A stretch of DNA of 64,000 nt from MFD01213-c1 sp963704405 (GCA_963704405.1 OY969903.1:1550001-1614000); one strand, 5' to 3'. Shown: positions 37,270 through 46,262, numbered from the stretch's first letter. Translations and numbers: made by a program. The notes: generated by a model from the sequence alone, not told the origin.

Positions 37270-38891
37270 ATGACGCATATCGCCGCCATCATTTCTCTCC
37301 TGCATGAATCGGTTGAGGCCCACAGCGGCGCTCGGCGGTTCCGCAACAAACCGGTGCTCGATTGGACGCTGAACCGCGTAACACGAGCCGCGTCGATCGA
37401 CACGATCAGCATTCTCTGCTGGGACGATCAGGCGGAAGCGGTTCATGCCATCACCGGGCGACACGATGGCACGACCATTATCGTAAAAGGCCCGCGACAA
37501 GTTATTCCGGGCATGGTTGCCATCACCGCGGCCCGGCGCTGGGCGGATGGGTGGCGAGGAGGATTGCTCGGCACGTGCGAATTTGATCTGGGTTTTCATC
37601 CGGAATGGGCAGCGGAGATTGCCAAAGCGAACGATGCCGACGCCGTCCTGCTGATCGATCCGGCGTCGGGGCTGATCGATCCGATGCTGATTGACGCGCT
37701 CGTGCAACATGCCGAGTCGCAACCGACGGCCGAGCTTTGCTTCACACAAGCCGCCCCCGGGCTGACGGGCACCCTGCTTCGCCGCGAACTGGTCGATCGC
37801 CTTACCGTCGCCAGAATTCATCCCGGTCGCCTCCTCACCTACTGGCCCGACCAGCACGGCCTCGATCCGACCGGCAAGCAGGGGGCAGCCCCGGTTCCCA
37901 CGCCGGTCGCAAGGTCCACCTACCGATTTAAGCTCGACTCGCATCGGCAGATCGCACGCGTGGATCGCGCTACGGTAAGTCTGAACGGGCACCTGATTTC
38001 TACCGAGGCCGAAGAACTGGCCCACCGCATTCGCGGGTGCGAGTCGGCGGATATTCTGCCGCGCGAAGTGGTGCTGGAACTCAATACCAACCGCAACACG
38101 CGGCCGATTTTTTCCGCCGGCCGGCATCTGGATATTTCCCGGCCTGATCTTTCTGTTGCGATGGCGGAGAAGCTGTTTCAGGAATTGGCATCGTTGGATG
38201 ACGTGAGGCTCACGCTCGCCGGCGTCGGTGATCCGCTCTGCTCGCCGGTGGTGTTCGAAATCATCGCGGTGGCCAAGGCGGCGGGGATATCGACGATCAA
38301 TATCGAAACCGACCTGCTGACAACCGACCTGTCACTCATCACGCGACTGGCTGAGAGCGGCGTCGATGTCGTCTCTGTCCATACAGCGGCGGCGAATTCC
38401 AAAACATATGCGGAACTGATGGGCGTTGATGGCATCACCCAGGTGATGGAAAACATTCGGCTGCTGGAGGCGGAGGTGAAGCGATCCGGCCAGGGCACGC
38501 CGCTGATTGCGCCAATTTTTGTAAAGACACCCCTGAACCTCGCGGAAATGGAGCCCTGGTATGACTACTGGATCCGCCGGCTGGGCCATGCGGTGATCAC
38601 GGGTCCGAGCGATTTCGCCGGCCAGATCCCGGACACCGCCGTCGCCGACATGGCCCCACCAAAGCGCCGGCCATGCGCCGGCTTTCAAACCGCATCACCA
38701 TTCTGTGCGATGGCCGGGTCGTTTCATGTGAACAGGACGTTCTGGGCAAACAAACAATGGGAACGGCAGGCGAAACGCCGATTAAAGAAATCTGGCAGTC
38801 GCGTTTTTCGGCGCTGCGGGTCTGTCATGAGAAATCGGAATGGGCCGCCAGGCCGCTTTGCGCCGGTTGTCGCGAGTGGCATCGCCCGTAA
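37270..38891 (+). pseudogene. Nucleotidyltransferase/radical-SAM-like protein with SPASM domain, frameshifted
   Basis: The N-terminal about 200 residues resemble a nucleotide-sugar transferase fold (FRNKPVLDWTLNRVTRAASI). A radical-SAM-like barrel follows (VRLTLAGVGDPLCSP, AAGISTINIETDLL). The site expected to hold CxxxCxxC reads LELNTNRNTRPIFSAGRH and has no cysteine. The SPASM end, with ILCDGRVVSCEQD and RPLCAGCREWH, is in a different frame from about 38674 to the stop at 38891. One missing C in ccatgcgccgg would restore PCRRLSNR. It starts 15 bases after the MAF gene. Confidence 0.8.
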
Positions 38892-38911
38892 ACCGATTGA
38901 GGAATTCCGCC

Positions 38912-39637
38912 ATGAATACGCTCGGTGTCATTCTCGCTCGAGCAGGCAGCGTCGGTCTGGCGAACAAGCATCTGCGCTTGCTGCTGGGCCGGCCGCTGAT
39001 TGAATACACCTTCGATCATGTGCTGGACTCGTCGCTATTGAGCAAGGTCGTCGTCTCCACCGATTGCCCCGGCATCAAGCGGCTGGCTCAGCGATACAGC
39101 CTTGAAGTGATCGATCGTCCGGCAGAACTGGCGACCAGCGATGCGTCGGTCCAGGATGTGATGCTGCATGCGATGAAGTCGGTCGAGAAAACGTCCAACT
39201 TCCGCTCCGACGGTTTAGTCGTGCTCTATGGCAACGTGCCGGTCCGCGGCGCGGGTGTGATTGATTCGGCGATTGAAATGCTTCGCGAAACCGCCTGCGA
39301 TTCGGTGCGATCGTTCTGCCCTGTCGGCAAATGGCACCCGGCCTGGATGTCCAAACTGGATGGAAATAAAGTGGAAGCGCTCCAATCGGGCAGCATCCAT
39401 CGGCGGCAGGATCTGACGCCGCTCTATCTGCATGATGGCGCGGTGGTTGCGGTGTCGCGGTCGGCGATGCTCCGCGGGTTGCGGTTTCCGCATGATCCGC
39501 ACGCGTTCTTCGGAATTGATCGCCGCGGCATACAAACCGGTATGGGCGAAACGGTGGAAGTGGACCACCAGCGAGATCTGTTCTGGGCCGAGGCGGTTTT
39601 GCGCGAGCGGCGTCTTGGAGCGCGGCTGGCGTCATGA
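38912..39637 (+). CDS. CMP-sugar cytidylyltransferase (NeuA-like)
   Basis: A 241-residue acylneuraminate cytidylyltransferase family enzyme, expected to activate a nonulosonic acid with CTP. It has LGVILARAGSVGLANKHLRL (a variant of the RxGSKG nucleotide-binding loop), PLIEYTFDHVLDS, VVVSTDCPGIKRLA and LVVLYGNVPVRGAG. AGGA lies 8 bases before the chosen ATG. Position between the MAF-family and neuB genes supports the assignment; the exact sugar is unknown. Confidence 0.87.
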   Translation: MNTLGVILARAGSVGLANKHLRLLLGRPLIEYTFDHVLDSSLLSKVVVSTDCPGIKRLAQRYSLEVIDRPAELATSDASVQDVMLHAMKSVEKTSNFRSDGLVVLYGNVPVRGAGVIDSAIEMLRETACDSVRSFCPVGKWHPAWMSKLDGNKVEALQSGSIHRRQDLTPLYLHDGAVVAVSRSAMLRGLRFPHDPHAFFGIDRRGIQTGMGETVEVDHQRDLFWAEAVLRERRLGARLAS

Positions 39638-39717
39638 CCCTGTCGGCACTGAAAAGCCGGACATTTTTGGACACAGGCGGACATTGCCTGCATTTCACAT
39701 AGAAAAACTGAGACACG

Positions 39718-40797
39718 ATGGGACATAACCGGACACTTCTTTCAACCGAACCGCTGCGAATCGGCAATCGCCAGGTGGGCCCGGGGCAGCCGACGTTTGT
39801 GATTGCGGAGATCGGCGTCAACCATGACGGGTCGGTTCGCCGGGCTTTGGAACTGGTCGAACTGGCGGCGGCGTGCGGGGCGGATGCGGTGAAGCTGCAA
39901 ATTTTCAGCGCTTCCGCTTTGATGCATGCTTCGTCGCAATTTGCCGGGTATCAGCAGGAGCGCGTGAACGACGCCGATCCGGCCGCCATGCTTCGGCGGT
40001 ATGAACTGGCGCTTCCGCAGGTGCGCGAGATTGTAGCGGCCATTCGCAAGCAATTACTGATTCCGATCGCGACGCCATTTTCACCGCGCGATGTGGATGT
40101 GATTGCGGAATTGAAATTGCCGGCGGTGAAGATCGCTTCGCCGGACTTGGTCAATCGTCCGCTGCTGGCGCGGGCCGCAGGGTTGGATGTGCCGATCATT
40201 GCCTCAACCGGGGCGGCGACGCTGGAAGAAATCGAAACCACCTGCGGATGGCTGAATAACTGGAGAACGCCGTTTTCCCTGCTTCATTGCGTCAGCAGCT
40301 ATCCGACGCCGGCGAATCAGGCGAACCTTTGCTGGATCGGTGAAATGGCGCAGCGGTTTGGTGTGCCGCTGGGGTATTCGGATCACACGACGGATGTGCT
40401 GACAGGAGCGCTCGCGGTTGCCGCCGGCGCGACGGTTATCGAAAAGCACCTGACGTATGATCGAAACGCGAAAGGGCCGGATCATTCAGCCAGCGCCGAT
40501 CCGGAGCAGTTTGCAAGTTATATAAAAATGATCCGCCAGGCGGAAATTCTTCGGGGGAGTCCAGGAAAGCGCGTGCTGGATGTGGAGCAGGATGTGCGGC
40601 GCGTCAGCCGGCAGAGCCTGGTCGCGGTGCGCGATCTCCAGGCCGGCGAGCAGTTGAGCGAGCGCGACGTGACGGTGCAGCGCCCCGGCACGGGAATATC
40701 GGCGGCAGATGTGACAACCGCGGTGGGGCGGCGGATGACGCGGGCGGTGGAACGGGGCACGCTGCTGCAATGGGACATGCTCGCCGATGCCGCGTAA
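39718..40797 (+). CDS. neuB: N-acetylneuraminate synthase family protein (NeuB)
   Basis: A 359-residue sialic/nonulosonic acid synthase, condensing phosphoenolpyruvate with a hexose such as ManNAc or a bacillosamine-derived sugar. The TIM barrel has FVIAEIGVNHDGSVRRALEL, ADAVKLQIF, PAVKIASPDLVN, GYSDHT and VIEKHLTYDRNAKGPDH. A SAF (antifreeze-like) domain follows (about 290-355, SRQSLVAVRDLQAGE). It overlaps the next gene by 11 bases. Confidence 0.93.
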   Translation: MGHNRTLLSTEPLRIGNRQVGPGQPTFVIAEIGVNHDGSVRRALELVELAAACGADAVKLQIFSASALMHASSQFAGYQQERVNDADPAAMLRRYELALPQVREIVAAIRKQLLIPIATPFSPRDVDVIAELKLPAVKIASPDLVNRPLLARAAGLDVPIIASTGAATLEEIETTCGWLNNWRTPFSLLHCVSSYPTPANQANLCWIGEMAQRFGVPLGYSDHTTDVLTGALAVAAGATVIEKHLTYDRNAKGPDHSASADPEQFASYIKMIRQAEILRGSPGKRVLDVEQDVRRVSRQSLVAVRDLQAGEQLSERDVTVQRPGTGISAADVTTAVGRRMTRAVERGTLLQWDMLADAA

Positions 40798-41977
40798 AAG
40801 TCATTCATCCTCTTTAGGGCCGGGCATCCGGCGCATCTGCTTTGTCACCGGGACGCGAGCGGAATTCGGGCTGATGCGCTCAACCTTGCAGGCGATTGAC
40901 CACCATCCAAAGCTCAGCCTGCAACTCATCATCACCGGCATGCACTTCGATCGGCGGCACGGCAGCAGCGTCGATGTCATCCGCGCCGAAGGCTGGCTGG
41001 AGCGGCGCGACCATGCCGAGATCCCCTGGCAACCTGCCGGCGGCACATCCGCGAAAGTTGCGATCGCGACGGGGAAGACCATCGCCGCCATCGCCGCCTC
41101 GGTGCCCCTGCGGCGGGCGGATGTGGTGCTGGTCGTCGGTGACCGCGTCGAAGCCTTCGCCGGCGCGGCGGCGGGCCATATTGCCGGCAAAATCGTTGCC
41201 CATGTCCACGGCGGTGATCGCGCGCTCGGTCAGGTCGATGATTCATTGCGCCACGCGATCACCAAGCTGGCGCATATTCATTTCCCCGCCACCAGGGAAA
41301 GCGCCGATCGCATCCTGAAGCTCGGAGAAGACCGCCGAAGAATTCATCAGGTCGGATCGCCTGGAATTGATGGAATCGCAATCGTTGCTGCATCGTGGGA
41401 TTCACTGCAAAAGCGGTTCCCCACGATCCGCCGCCATCGGTACGCGTTGCTCGTCCTTCATCCCACCAGCACCGATGCGGCGGCAGAACAAGCCCGTGCC
41501 GGAATGGTCCTGCAAGCCGTCCGAAAGACCGGCTTCGGCCAGACGATTGTTGTCTATCCCAACAACGACCCCGGATCAGCCGGCATCCTCCGCTGCTGGA
41601 AAACACTCACAAGCGACCGCCACGAAATCGGAATAAAAAATCTGACGCGCCCCGCGTTTCTGGGTCTGATGAGGGATGCGGCGGTGTTGGTCGGCAACAG
41701 CTCCAGCGGCATCATCGAAGCCGCCAGTTTTGGGACACCGGTCCTGGACATCGGGCCGCGGCAGCAGGGACGGGAGAGAAGCGGGAACGTCACAAACGTC
41801 GGATTCACCCCCGCTGCGATCGGACAGGAACTCAGGCGGATTTGGAATAGCGGGAAATCGGTACGGTATCCAAAGAAAAACGTCTACGGCGGCGGCGGGG
41901 CAGGGGAACGGATTGCAGGCGTGTTAGCGAAAGTGGTAATGGATGAGGGCGTGCGGAAAAAATTGATTGCGTATTGA
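40787..41977 (+). CDS. neuC: UDP-N-acetylglucosamine 2-epimerase, hydrolysing (NeuC)
   Basis: A 396-residue enzyme of the epimerase 2 family, making the amino-sugar precursor for NeuB. It shows ICFVTGTRAEFGLMRSTL, VLVVGDRVEAFAGAAAGH, HVHGGDRALGQVDDSLRHAI, and VLVGNSSSGIIEAASFGTPV near the C-terminus. Translation probably couples to neuB through the overlap. The cluster likely makes a sialic, legionaminic or similar acid for surface glycosylation. Confidence 0.93.
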   Translation: MPRKSHSSSLGPGIRRICFVTGTRAEFGLMRSTLQAIDHHPKLSLQLIITGMHFDRRHGSSVDVIRAEGWLERRDHAEIPWQPAGGTSAKVAIATGKTIAAIAASVPLRRADVVLVVGDRVEAFAGAAAGHIAGKIVAHVHGGDRALGQVDDSLRHAITKLAHIHFPATRESADRILKLGEDRRRIHQVGSPGIDGIAIVAASWDSLQKRFPTIRRHRYALLVLHPTSTDAAAEQARAGMVLQAVRKTGFGQTIVVYPNNDPGSAGILRCWKTLTSDRHEIGIKNLTRPAFLGLMRDAAVLVGNSSSGIIEAASFGTPVLDIGPRQQGRERSGNVTNVGFTPAAIGQELRRIWNSGKSVRYPKKNVYGGGGAGERIAGVLAKVVMDEGVRKKLIAY

Positions 41978-42043
41978 TCCGTTTACCGCATTGATTGGCG
42001 GGACGCACTGCATTGCTTCGCTTCACTTTTATGAAGGGTGAAT

Positions 42044-42115
42044 GTCCCCGATAGGGCTCGAACCTATAACCTTCGGCTTCGGAGAACGGCAAGGCTCGCC
42101 CGCAAATGCCGGGGA
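42044..42115 (-). tRNA. tRNA-like sequence, probably a displaced tRNA 3' half at a prophage attachment site
   Basis: The reverse complement has a perfect T arm (ATAGG-TTCGAGC-CCTAT) followed by CGGGGAC and A. An anticodon-like loop CTCCGAA (CCG, Arg-like) is followed by GCCGA. The 5' half is poor: no canonical D arm, an anticodon 5' strand that does not pair well, and an acceptor 5' strand (TTCCCCG) with one mismatch. This fits a tRNA whose 3' half was left behind by phage integration, but a divergent intact tRNA is not excluded. Confidence 0.5.
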
Positions 42116-42226
42116 AACGGATGTTATTGAAGGTGCTGTCAGCATTTGAAACAATCCCTTGCAACTGTCATACAACTGGAAAACCACTGCTTTTCGACCG
42201 GTATTGGCACAATTTGTGCCAAGTTT

Positions 42227-42511
42227 TCACCGGGGATTTGTCGCCTGAAGCCTTTCAATAAATTCGATCGCGTCGCGCAGGGCATATCGAGTTTGCGTTC
42301 CAATCTGCACCGCCTTCAAAATTCCCATCTGGCGATATCGAGCCAGCGTGCGCTCCGGATGCTCCGTGCCGCTGAGGTCGAGCTGCGTGAACCGGATCAG
42401 ATCCGCATCCGTCAGCAGGTAAGGCACCGGATCAGGAGGCACATCACCACGCCTGGGGAAATAGACGGTGGGAATGGCCTCGTCCCGATATGTCCTGCCA
42501 CTGATGCTCAT
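42227..42511 (-). CDS. Small helix-turn-helix protein (excisionase/MerR-like)
   Basis: A 94-residue protein whose C-terminal half (TLARYRQMGILKAVQIGTQT, then RYALRDAIEFIERL) has the winged-helix pattern of Xis/AlpA/MerR-type DNA binders. The N-terminus is polar. It lies at the inferred left edge of the prophage, where an excisionase would be expected, but no integrase is beside it. Confidence 0.6.
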   Translation of the reverse strand: MSISGRTYRDEAIPTVYFPRRGDVPPDPVPYLLTDADLIRFTQLDLSGTEHPERTLARYRQMGILKAVQIGTQTRYALRDAIEFIERLQATNPR

Positions 42512-42529
42512 CGCGAAATCCTCTACTTC

Positions 42530-43117
42530 TCAGACTGTTTGGGTATTCGCCGATTGCACTGTTGAAGCACCTGTGCGCCCGATCGCCGCGATGAACTTCT
42601 CGCGCATTTCGTCGGTGTGGCCGATTAAGCCAGTTGGCATGCCAATGAGCACCTCGACGGTCAAATCCCGCCACCACGATTTGTCCGGATGCTCCTTCTT
42701 CACGACCTGACGGATATGAGACTCAACCGCCTGCACAAAGCCGCTTATTGCATTGATGATATTTTCGAACCAACAGGCCTGCTTTTGCTGGATGTGCTGG
42801 GCGAGCGAAAGCGTGATGCCATATGCGAAGTAAGAGTCGAGTTTTTTTACATCGCTCGCGAGTCGATGCAGGTAAGACTGACTTATCGTTGGAGGACCGG
42901 ATACGCGCGTTCCACGCCAGTGCTGCTGCACGTCGAATACTAAAGTGATGGCCATCTGGAGATGGTCCGGAAGCGTTGAAAAGTTCTGAATCCAATTATG
43001 CATCTCCCGAGCCCCAGATGGGGGATCGATGCTGATGGTGTTGATTACCCCGTCGGATCGGATCGCAGGGTCGGGCATGATGGGAGACGATGGGTTCATG
43101 GGGTTGTCAGTCTGCAT
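42530..43117 (-). CDS. Hypothetical phage protein
   Basis: A 195-residue protein with AAAGGAG 6 bases before its ATG. It is mostly helical (LPDHLQMAITLVFDVQQHW; TLSLAQHIQQKQACWFENII), with a hydrophobic but not membrane-like middle. No motif is recognised. It is separated by 18 bases from the small HTH gene downstream. Confidence 0.65.
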   Translation of the reverse strand: MQTDNPMNPSSPIMPDPAIRSDGVINTISIDPPSGAREMHNWIQNFSTLPDHLQMAITLVFDVQQHWRGTRVSGPPTISQSYLHRLASDVKKLDSYFAYGITLSLAQHIQQKQACWFENIINAISGFVQAVESHIRQVVKKEHPDKSWWRDLTVEVLIGMPTGLIGHTDEMREKFIAAIGRTGASTVQSANTQTV

Positions 43118-43163
43118 CTAAACTCCTTTGGTTCGCATTAATGAGGAGACGGCATTTCGCGGT

Positions 43164-43600
43164 TTACTGAATTTTGAAATAATCGAGCAATACATCCCAG
43201 GACGTGCATAGTCGATCGCACATGAGGTACATCAGGTCCGGTTCGATTGGATCAGGTTCAAGAACTACTGTCTTTTTTCCCGCCCCTGCTGCCCACCCTA
43301 GTTCAAGATGCGCACTGCGGCCGCATGGCAGCACCAGCAGACACACATCGCATTCGCGGAGTGCGTCCATATCGCTTTTGAAACCGGCCTGCGCGATCGG
43401 ATGCTGCAACATCGTTCGGTGCTGCTCTGGCATAACAACGCCGCCCATCGGCCATGTGGGATCGATGGCTTTCCATGAAAATCCGCTATTCCCGGCGCGG
43501 GATGCTTGAAGTCATAGACCTCGTGTCCCGCAGCGCAAAGCGCGGTGACAACTGCGGGCTGATAGAAATTTCGCCATGACGATGCGACGTAGATTTTCAC
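43164..43600 (-). pseudogene. Nucleoside 2-deoxyribosyltransferase-like protein, frameshifted
   Basis: The N-terminus (KIYVASSWRNFYQPAVV, CAAGHEVYDFKHPAPG) and the C-terminus (HPIAQAGFKSDMDALRECDV, LVLPCGRSAHLELGWAAGAG) belong to one family but are in different frames. One base missing near 43477 (ggaatagcgga) would restore GFSWKAIDPTWP between them. A GTG start at 43600 is favoured by GAGGT 5 bases upstream; an ATG lies at 43612. Phage members may modify nucleotide pools or act on nucleotide signals. Confidence 0.82.
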
Positions 43601-43830
43601 CTTAAACCTCATTTACTTAAGTAAACCGCCGGACCTTCCGGCGAAGGCTGCTGGCCGGTCCTGCCCCGGCTTCGGGGGTATCCGTGAGGATGTCCCGTGG
43701 ATGACGCGTCTCAGTCCAGCGTGTCATGTCGCCACGCCGCAGCAGCACGCCGGCGCATCCGTCACCGGCTCGGTCCGCACCATCGTGCGGCTGATGGCCG
43801 GTTACGCCGGCCAGGCGCGTCAAGCAAAAA

Positions 43831-45162
43831 CTATGAACTGGCACCACTTACAGCCACCGGCCTCACAGCACCTGTTTTTGGATCCCATCGTCCCTGCATG
43901 ATGGCGTCCGCAAGTTCGGCTCGCTGAATCGCGGTGGATTTCTCGGGAGTGACGCCGAAATGCTTGACGACGCCGGATTCAAAGTCAGCCCTGCTGATGT
44001 TTGCCTGTCGAGCAAATGCGCAGAGCGTTTTCTTGGCGGTTGGCCAGTCTGAGGCAAGCAATTCTGTGAGCTGCTCGGGTGTGAGCGGCTTAGGCGATTC
44101 AGGTTGGGATGTAGGCGCAGAATTCACGGCCTGGGGAATAGCGAGCGATGGCGCCGAAATCGCCGCCTTCGCCTTCTCGATTGACGAATCAAATTTGCCA
44201 TCAATGAATCGGTTTAACAGGCTCTTGCGGCTGCCGAGGGTCACGGCATCAAGGGTCATATCGTTAACCTTGAGGAAGCCACTGAGCAGCTTGTCGGCCA
44301 TGGCCTCATCAGTGCAGCCACGAGCGATGGCGCATTTGCGCCATTCGGCGATAAAAGTTTCATCGTTGGCGAGATCTATTACCGGCCGCACTTCACTGAC
44401 GCCGCCGTCCACGACTTCAGCGTCGATCACCTCATCGCCCGCAACGGGCATCATGTCCTCCACGTCTTGCGTGAAGAATTCGCTGGCATTCGTGGCGATG
44501 AGGGTCACGCCAACCAGGGCACGCTTCTGCGCCATTTTCTGCAGGGTGTTGACGAGGTCGGCTGCTGCGTTCACATCTGTGACAACGTTTTGATTAACGA
44601 CCTCTGGATCATCGTGTACGAATTCATCGCCGCATCCGCCATTTTTCGGATTGCAATACCATCCTGGCGGAGTGCCGGGCATGGAGCCGCGTGGCGGGTA
44701 CTTACTCTTCCCAATCGCGTTCTTTCCGCATCCGGGGCAGCACCGGGATTCCCGCCGATATTTTTTCTCGCGGCTATTCGCGCTGCCGATTGCTTCAGCG
44801 ATTACGCGTCCATTTCTGCTGAGGATGCAGCGGAAAGCATAGTAGAAAAGGCCCTTATCCCAATCCTCGGTAATGCGGTAATCCTCAAAACGTGGAGAAA
44901 GCCCGAAGAGCGTGCAGAGCTTTTCGGCGCCCGGTTTCAGCAGCGTGTTCGCGCTGTTGTCCAGTACCCCGTCTTTACTCTTACGCTCTGTTCCAGGGAT
45001 GATCCCGTAATCGCGGCCGGGCTTCATGACCTTTTTGCAGAAGTCAACGACAATGTTGTATCGCGCAATCGCCTGCTCGATATTCATTGCCGGCATGAAG
45101 TCTTGTGCCGTCGCAAGCTGCGCGTCGGACTTGATCGCCAAATCTGTTGATTCGCTACCCAT
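43831..45162 (-). CDS. Phage protein of recombination/annealing type with internal zinc motif
   Basis: A 443-residue protein starting MGSESTDLAIKSDAQL with AAGGAG before it. Features are NTLLKPGAEKLCTLFGL, YYAFRCILSRNGRVIAEAIG, a four-cysteine insertion (CCPGCGKN ... WYCNPKNGGCGD), and NTLQKMAQKRALVGVTLIAT. The KMAQKRA segment and overall layout recall phage single-strand annealing proteins (Sak/Erf/RecT-like). The C-terminal 170 residues are variable. The assignment rests on pattern only. Confidence 0.6.
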   Translation of the reverse strand: MGSESTDLAIKSDAQLATAQDFMPAMNIEQAIARYNIVVDFCKKVMKPGRDYGIIPGTERKSKDGVLDNSANTLLKPGAEKLCTLFGLSPRFEDYRITEDWDKGLFYYAFRCILSRNGRVIAEAIGSANSREKKYRRESRCCPGCGKNAIGKSKYPPRGSMPGTPPGWYCNPKNGGCGDEFVHDDPEVVNQNVVTDVNAAADLVNTLQKMAQKRALVGVTLIATNASEFFTQDVEDMMPVAGDEVIDAEVVDGGVSEVRPVIDLANDETFIAEWRKCAIARGCTDEAMADKLLSGFLKVNDMTLDAVTLGSRKSLLNRFIDGKFDSSIEKAKAAISAPSLAIPQAVNSAPTSQPESPKPLTPEQLTELLASDWPTAKKTLCAFARQANISRADFESGVVKHFGVTPEKSTAIQRAELADAIMQGRWDPKTGAVRPVAVSGASS

Positions 45163-45223
45163 AACGTTCTCCTTTTTAATTCCGCCGCTGCACCTTTCGA
45201 CGCCGCGGCGGTTTGTGGTCAGC

Positions 45224-45448
45224 TCATCCATGAGCCTGAGAATCCCGCGCATCCTTGCGAGGTTGATACGCCTGTCCTGAGGCCTCAAGCGAATCACCTG
45301 CCTTCAAAAGCGCCATCAATGATGCAAGGCAGTCATCCAGCCGATCGATGGCCTCGGATATCGCCAGATCCGTTGCCGATCTGCCCAGCGATGCCTTGAA
45401 GGCGATGGACCGTTCGCGTGCACCTGCTAGAAAAACTGGGTCGATCAT
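45224..45448 (-). CDS. Small hypothetical phage protein
   Basis: A 74-residue helical protein (MIDPVFLAGARERSIAFKAS). Its start overlaps the stop of the preceding gene by 4 bases (ATGA), which argues for translational coupling. No motif recognised. Confidence 0.55.
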   Translation of the reverse strand: MIDPVFLAGARERSIAFKASLGRSATDLAISEAIDRLDDCLASLMALLKAGDSLEASGQAYQPRKDARDSQAHG

Positions 45449-46230
45449 TCGATTCCTGCTTTCGCCGTCTCTTGCGATGCCACAATTTCGCCGTCAATCG
45501 TGCATTCCCAGACAGGCGAGCAGCAGCCGGACGCTTTGATTTTGCTGGGGTAACGGGCGTCGGGATGGACTGAGATATCTTTCACTGCAACAGGGCAGGC
45601 AACGAATCGCTCGGCACCAATGTTGAAAGCAAGAGCAGCCGAAGGCCGCGGAGAAAAATGAAGACCACCGCCGCACTCCTGTTTTCCGCCATCCCAGTCG
45701 GGCGCTGATCGGGTTGACCCGGGCGTGTAATCGCCGCCACGCGGGCTTTTGAAATCAGCGCCTACAGCCTTGAACAAAATGGCAACGCCGTCCTTCGTAG
45801 GCACTCCATACGTATCGCACCAGTCCTGTCCGTTCAGAATGGGAAGCACGGTGAATATCTTGCCTCCGCTCACCGTTGCTTTGCCGTCCGTCAACACCGC
45901 GTTGTTGTTCCCTGCGATCACTTGGACTGGGCCAGCCACGGACAATTGAGCATTTCCTTTGGCGTCGACCCTCGGCTGCGACGTGCCGTAGCACACGACC
46001 CTCGGCTGCGACGAGTCGTAGCACTCGACCCTCGGCTGCGACGTGCCGTAGCACACGACCCTCGGCTGCGACAAGTCGTAGCACTCGACCCTCGGCTGCG
46101 ACGAGTCGTAGCACTCGACCGTCTTTGTCCTTGAGATATCAAAGCATTCGTTGGATACGATGACGGGCTCATCCCCGGCAGCGATCGCCGCGTCGAGTTC
46201 CGACTGATTGGTAACTTTTTTCTGCGCCAT
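45445..46230 (-). CDS. Phage protein with five 10-residue repeats and DUF7666-like C-terminus
   Basis: A 261-residue protein. Residues about 35-90 are five tandem copies of a VECYDSSQPR-type decapeptide. The rest has GVAILFKAVGADFKSPRGGD, then DGGKQECGGGLHFSPRPSAA. That C-terminal pattern (a KAV...Y.pG...C..GLHf core) is seen in phage proteins with similar short repeats, annotated as DUF7666. The repeats could form a small beta-solenoid. Function is unknown. Confidence 0.65.
   Translation of the reverse strand: MAQKKVTNQSELDAAIAAGDEPVIVSNECFDISRTKTVECYDSSQPRVECYDLSQPRVVCYGTSQPRVECYDSSQPRVVCYGTSQPRVDAKGNAQLSVAGPVQVIAGNNNAVLTDGKATVSGGKIFTVLPILNGQDWCDTYGVPTKDGVAILFKAVGADFKSPRGGDYTPGSTRSAPDWDGGKQECGGGLHFSPRPSAALAFNIGAERFVACPVAVKDISVHPDARYPSKIKASGCCSPVWECTIDGEIVASQETAKAGIE
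45967..46116. repeat. Five tandem 30-bp repeats inside a phage gene
   Basis: The unit gaccctcggctgcgacgtgc plus cgtagcacac occurs five times head to tail. Units alternate between two variants (gtgccgtagcacac and gagtcgtagcactc). All indels keep the frame, as expected of a translated repeat that expands and contracts. Confidence 0.92.
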
Positions 46231-46262
46231 TGTGATTGTTCCTAGTTCGCTCTTACCAGTTT

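Noticed and set aside
43617..43847. 76-codon minus-strand frame between two phage genes
   Set aside because: Low-complexity Arg/Ala/Gly composition, no clear ribosome site and overlap with the preceding gene; not convincing.
45967..46116. Tandem repeats considered as a CRISPR array
   Set aside because: Units are directly adjacent without unique spacers and are translated in frame; no CRISPR array is visible in the window.
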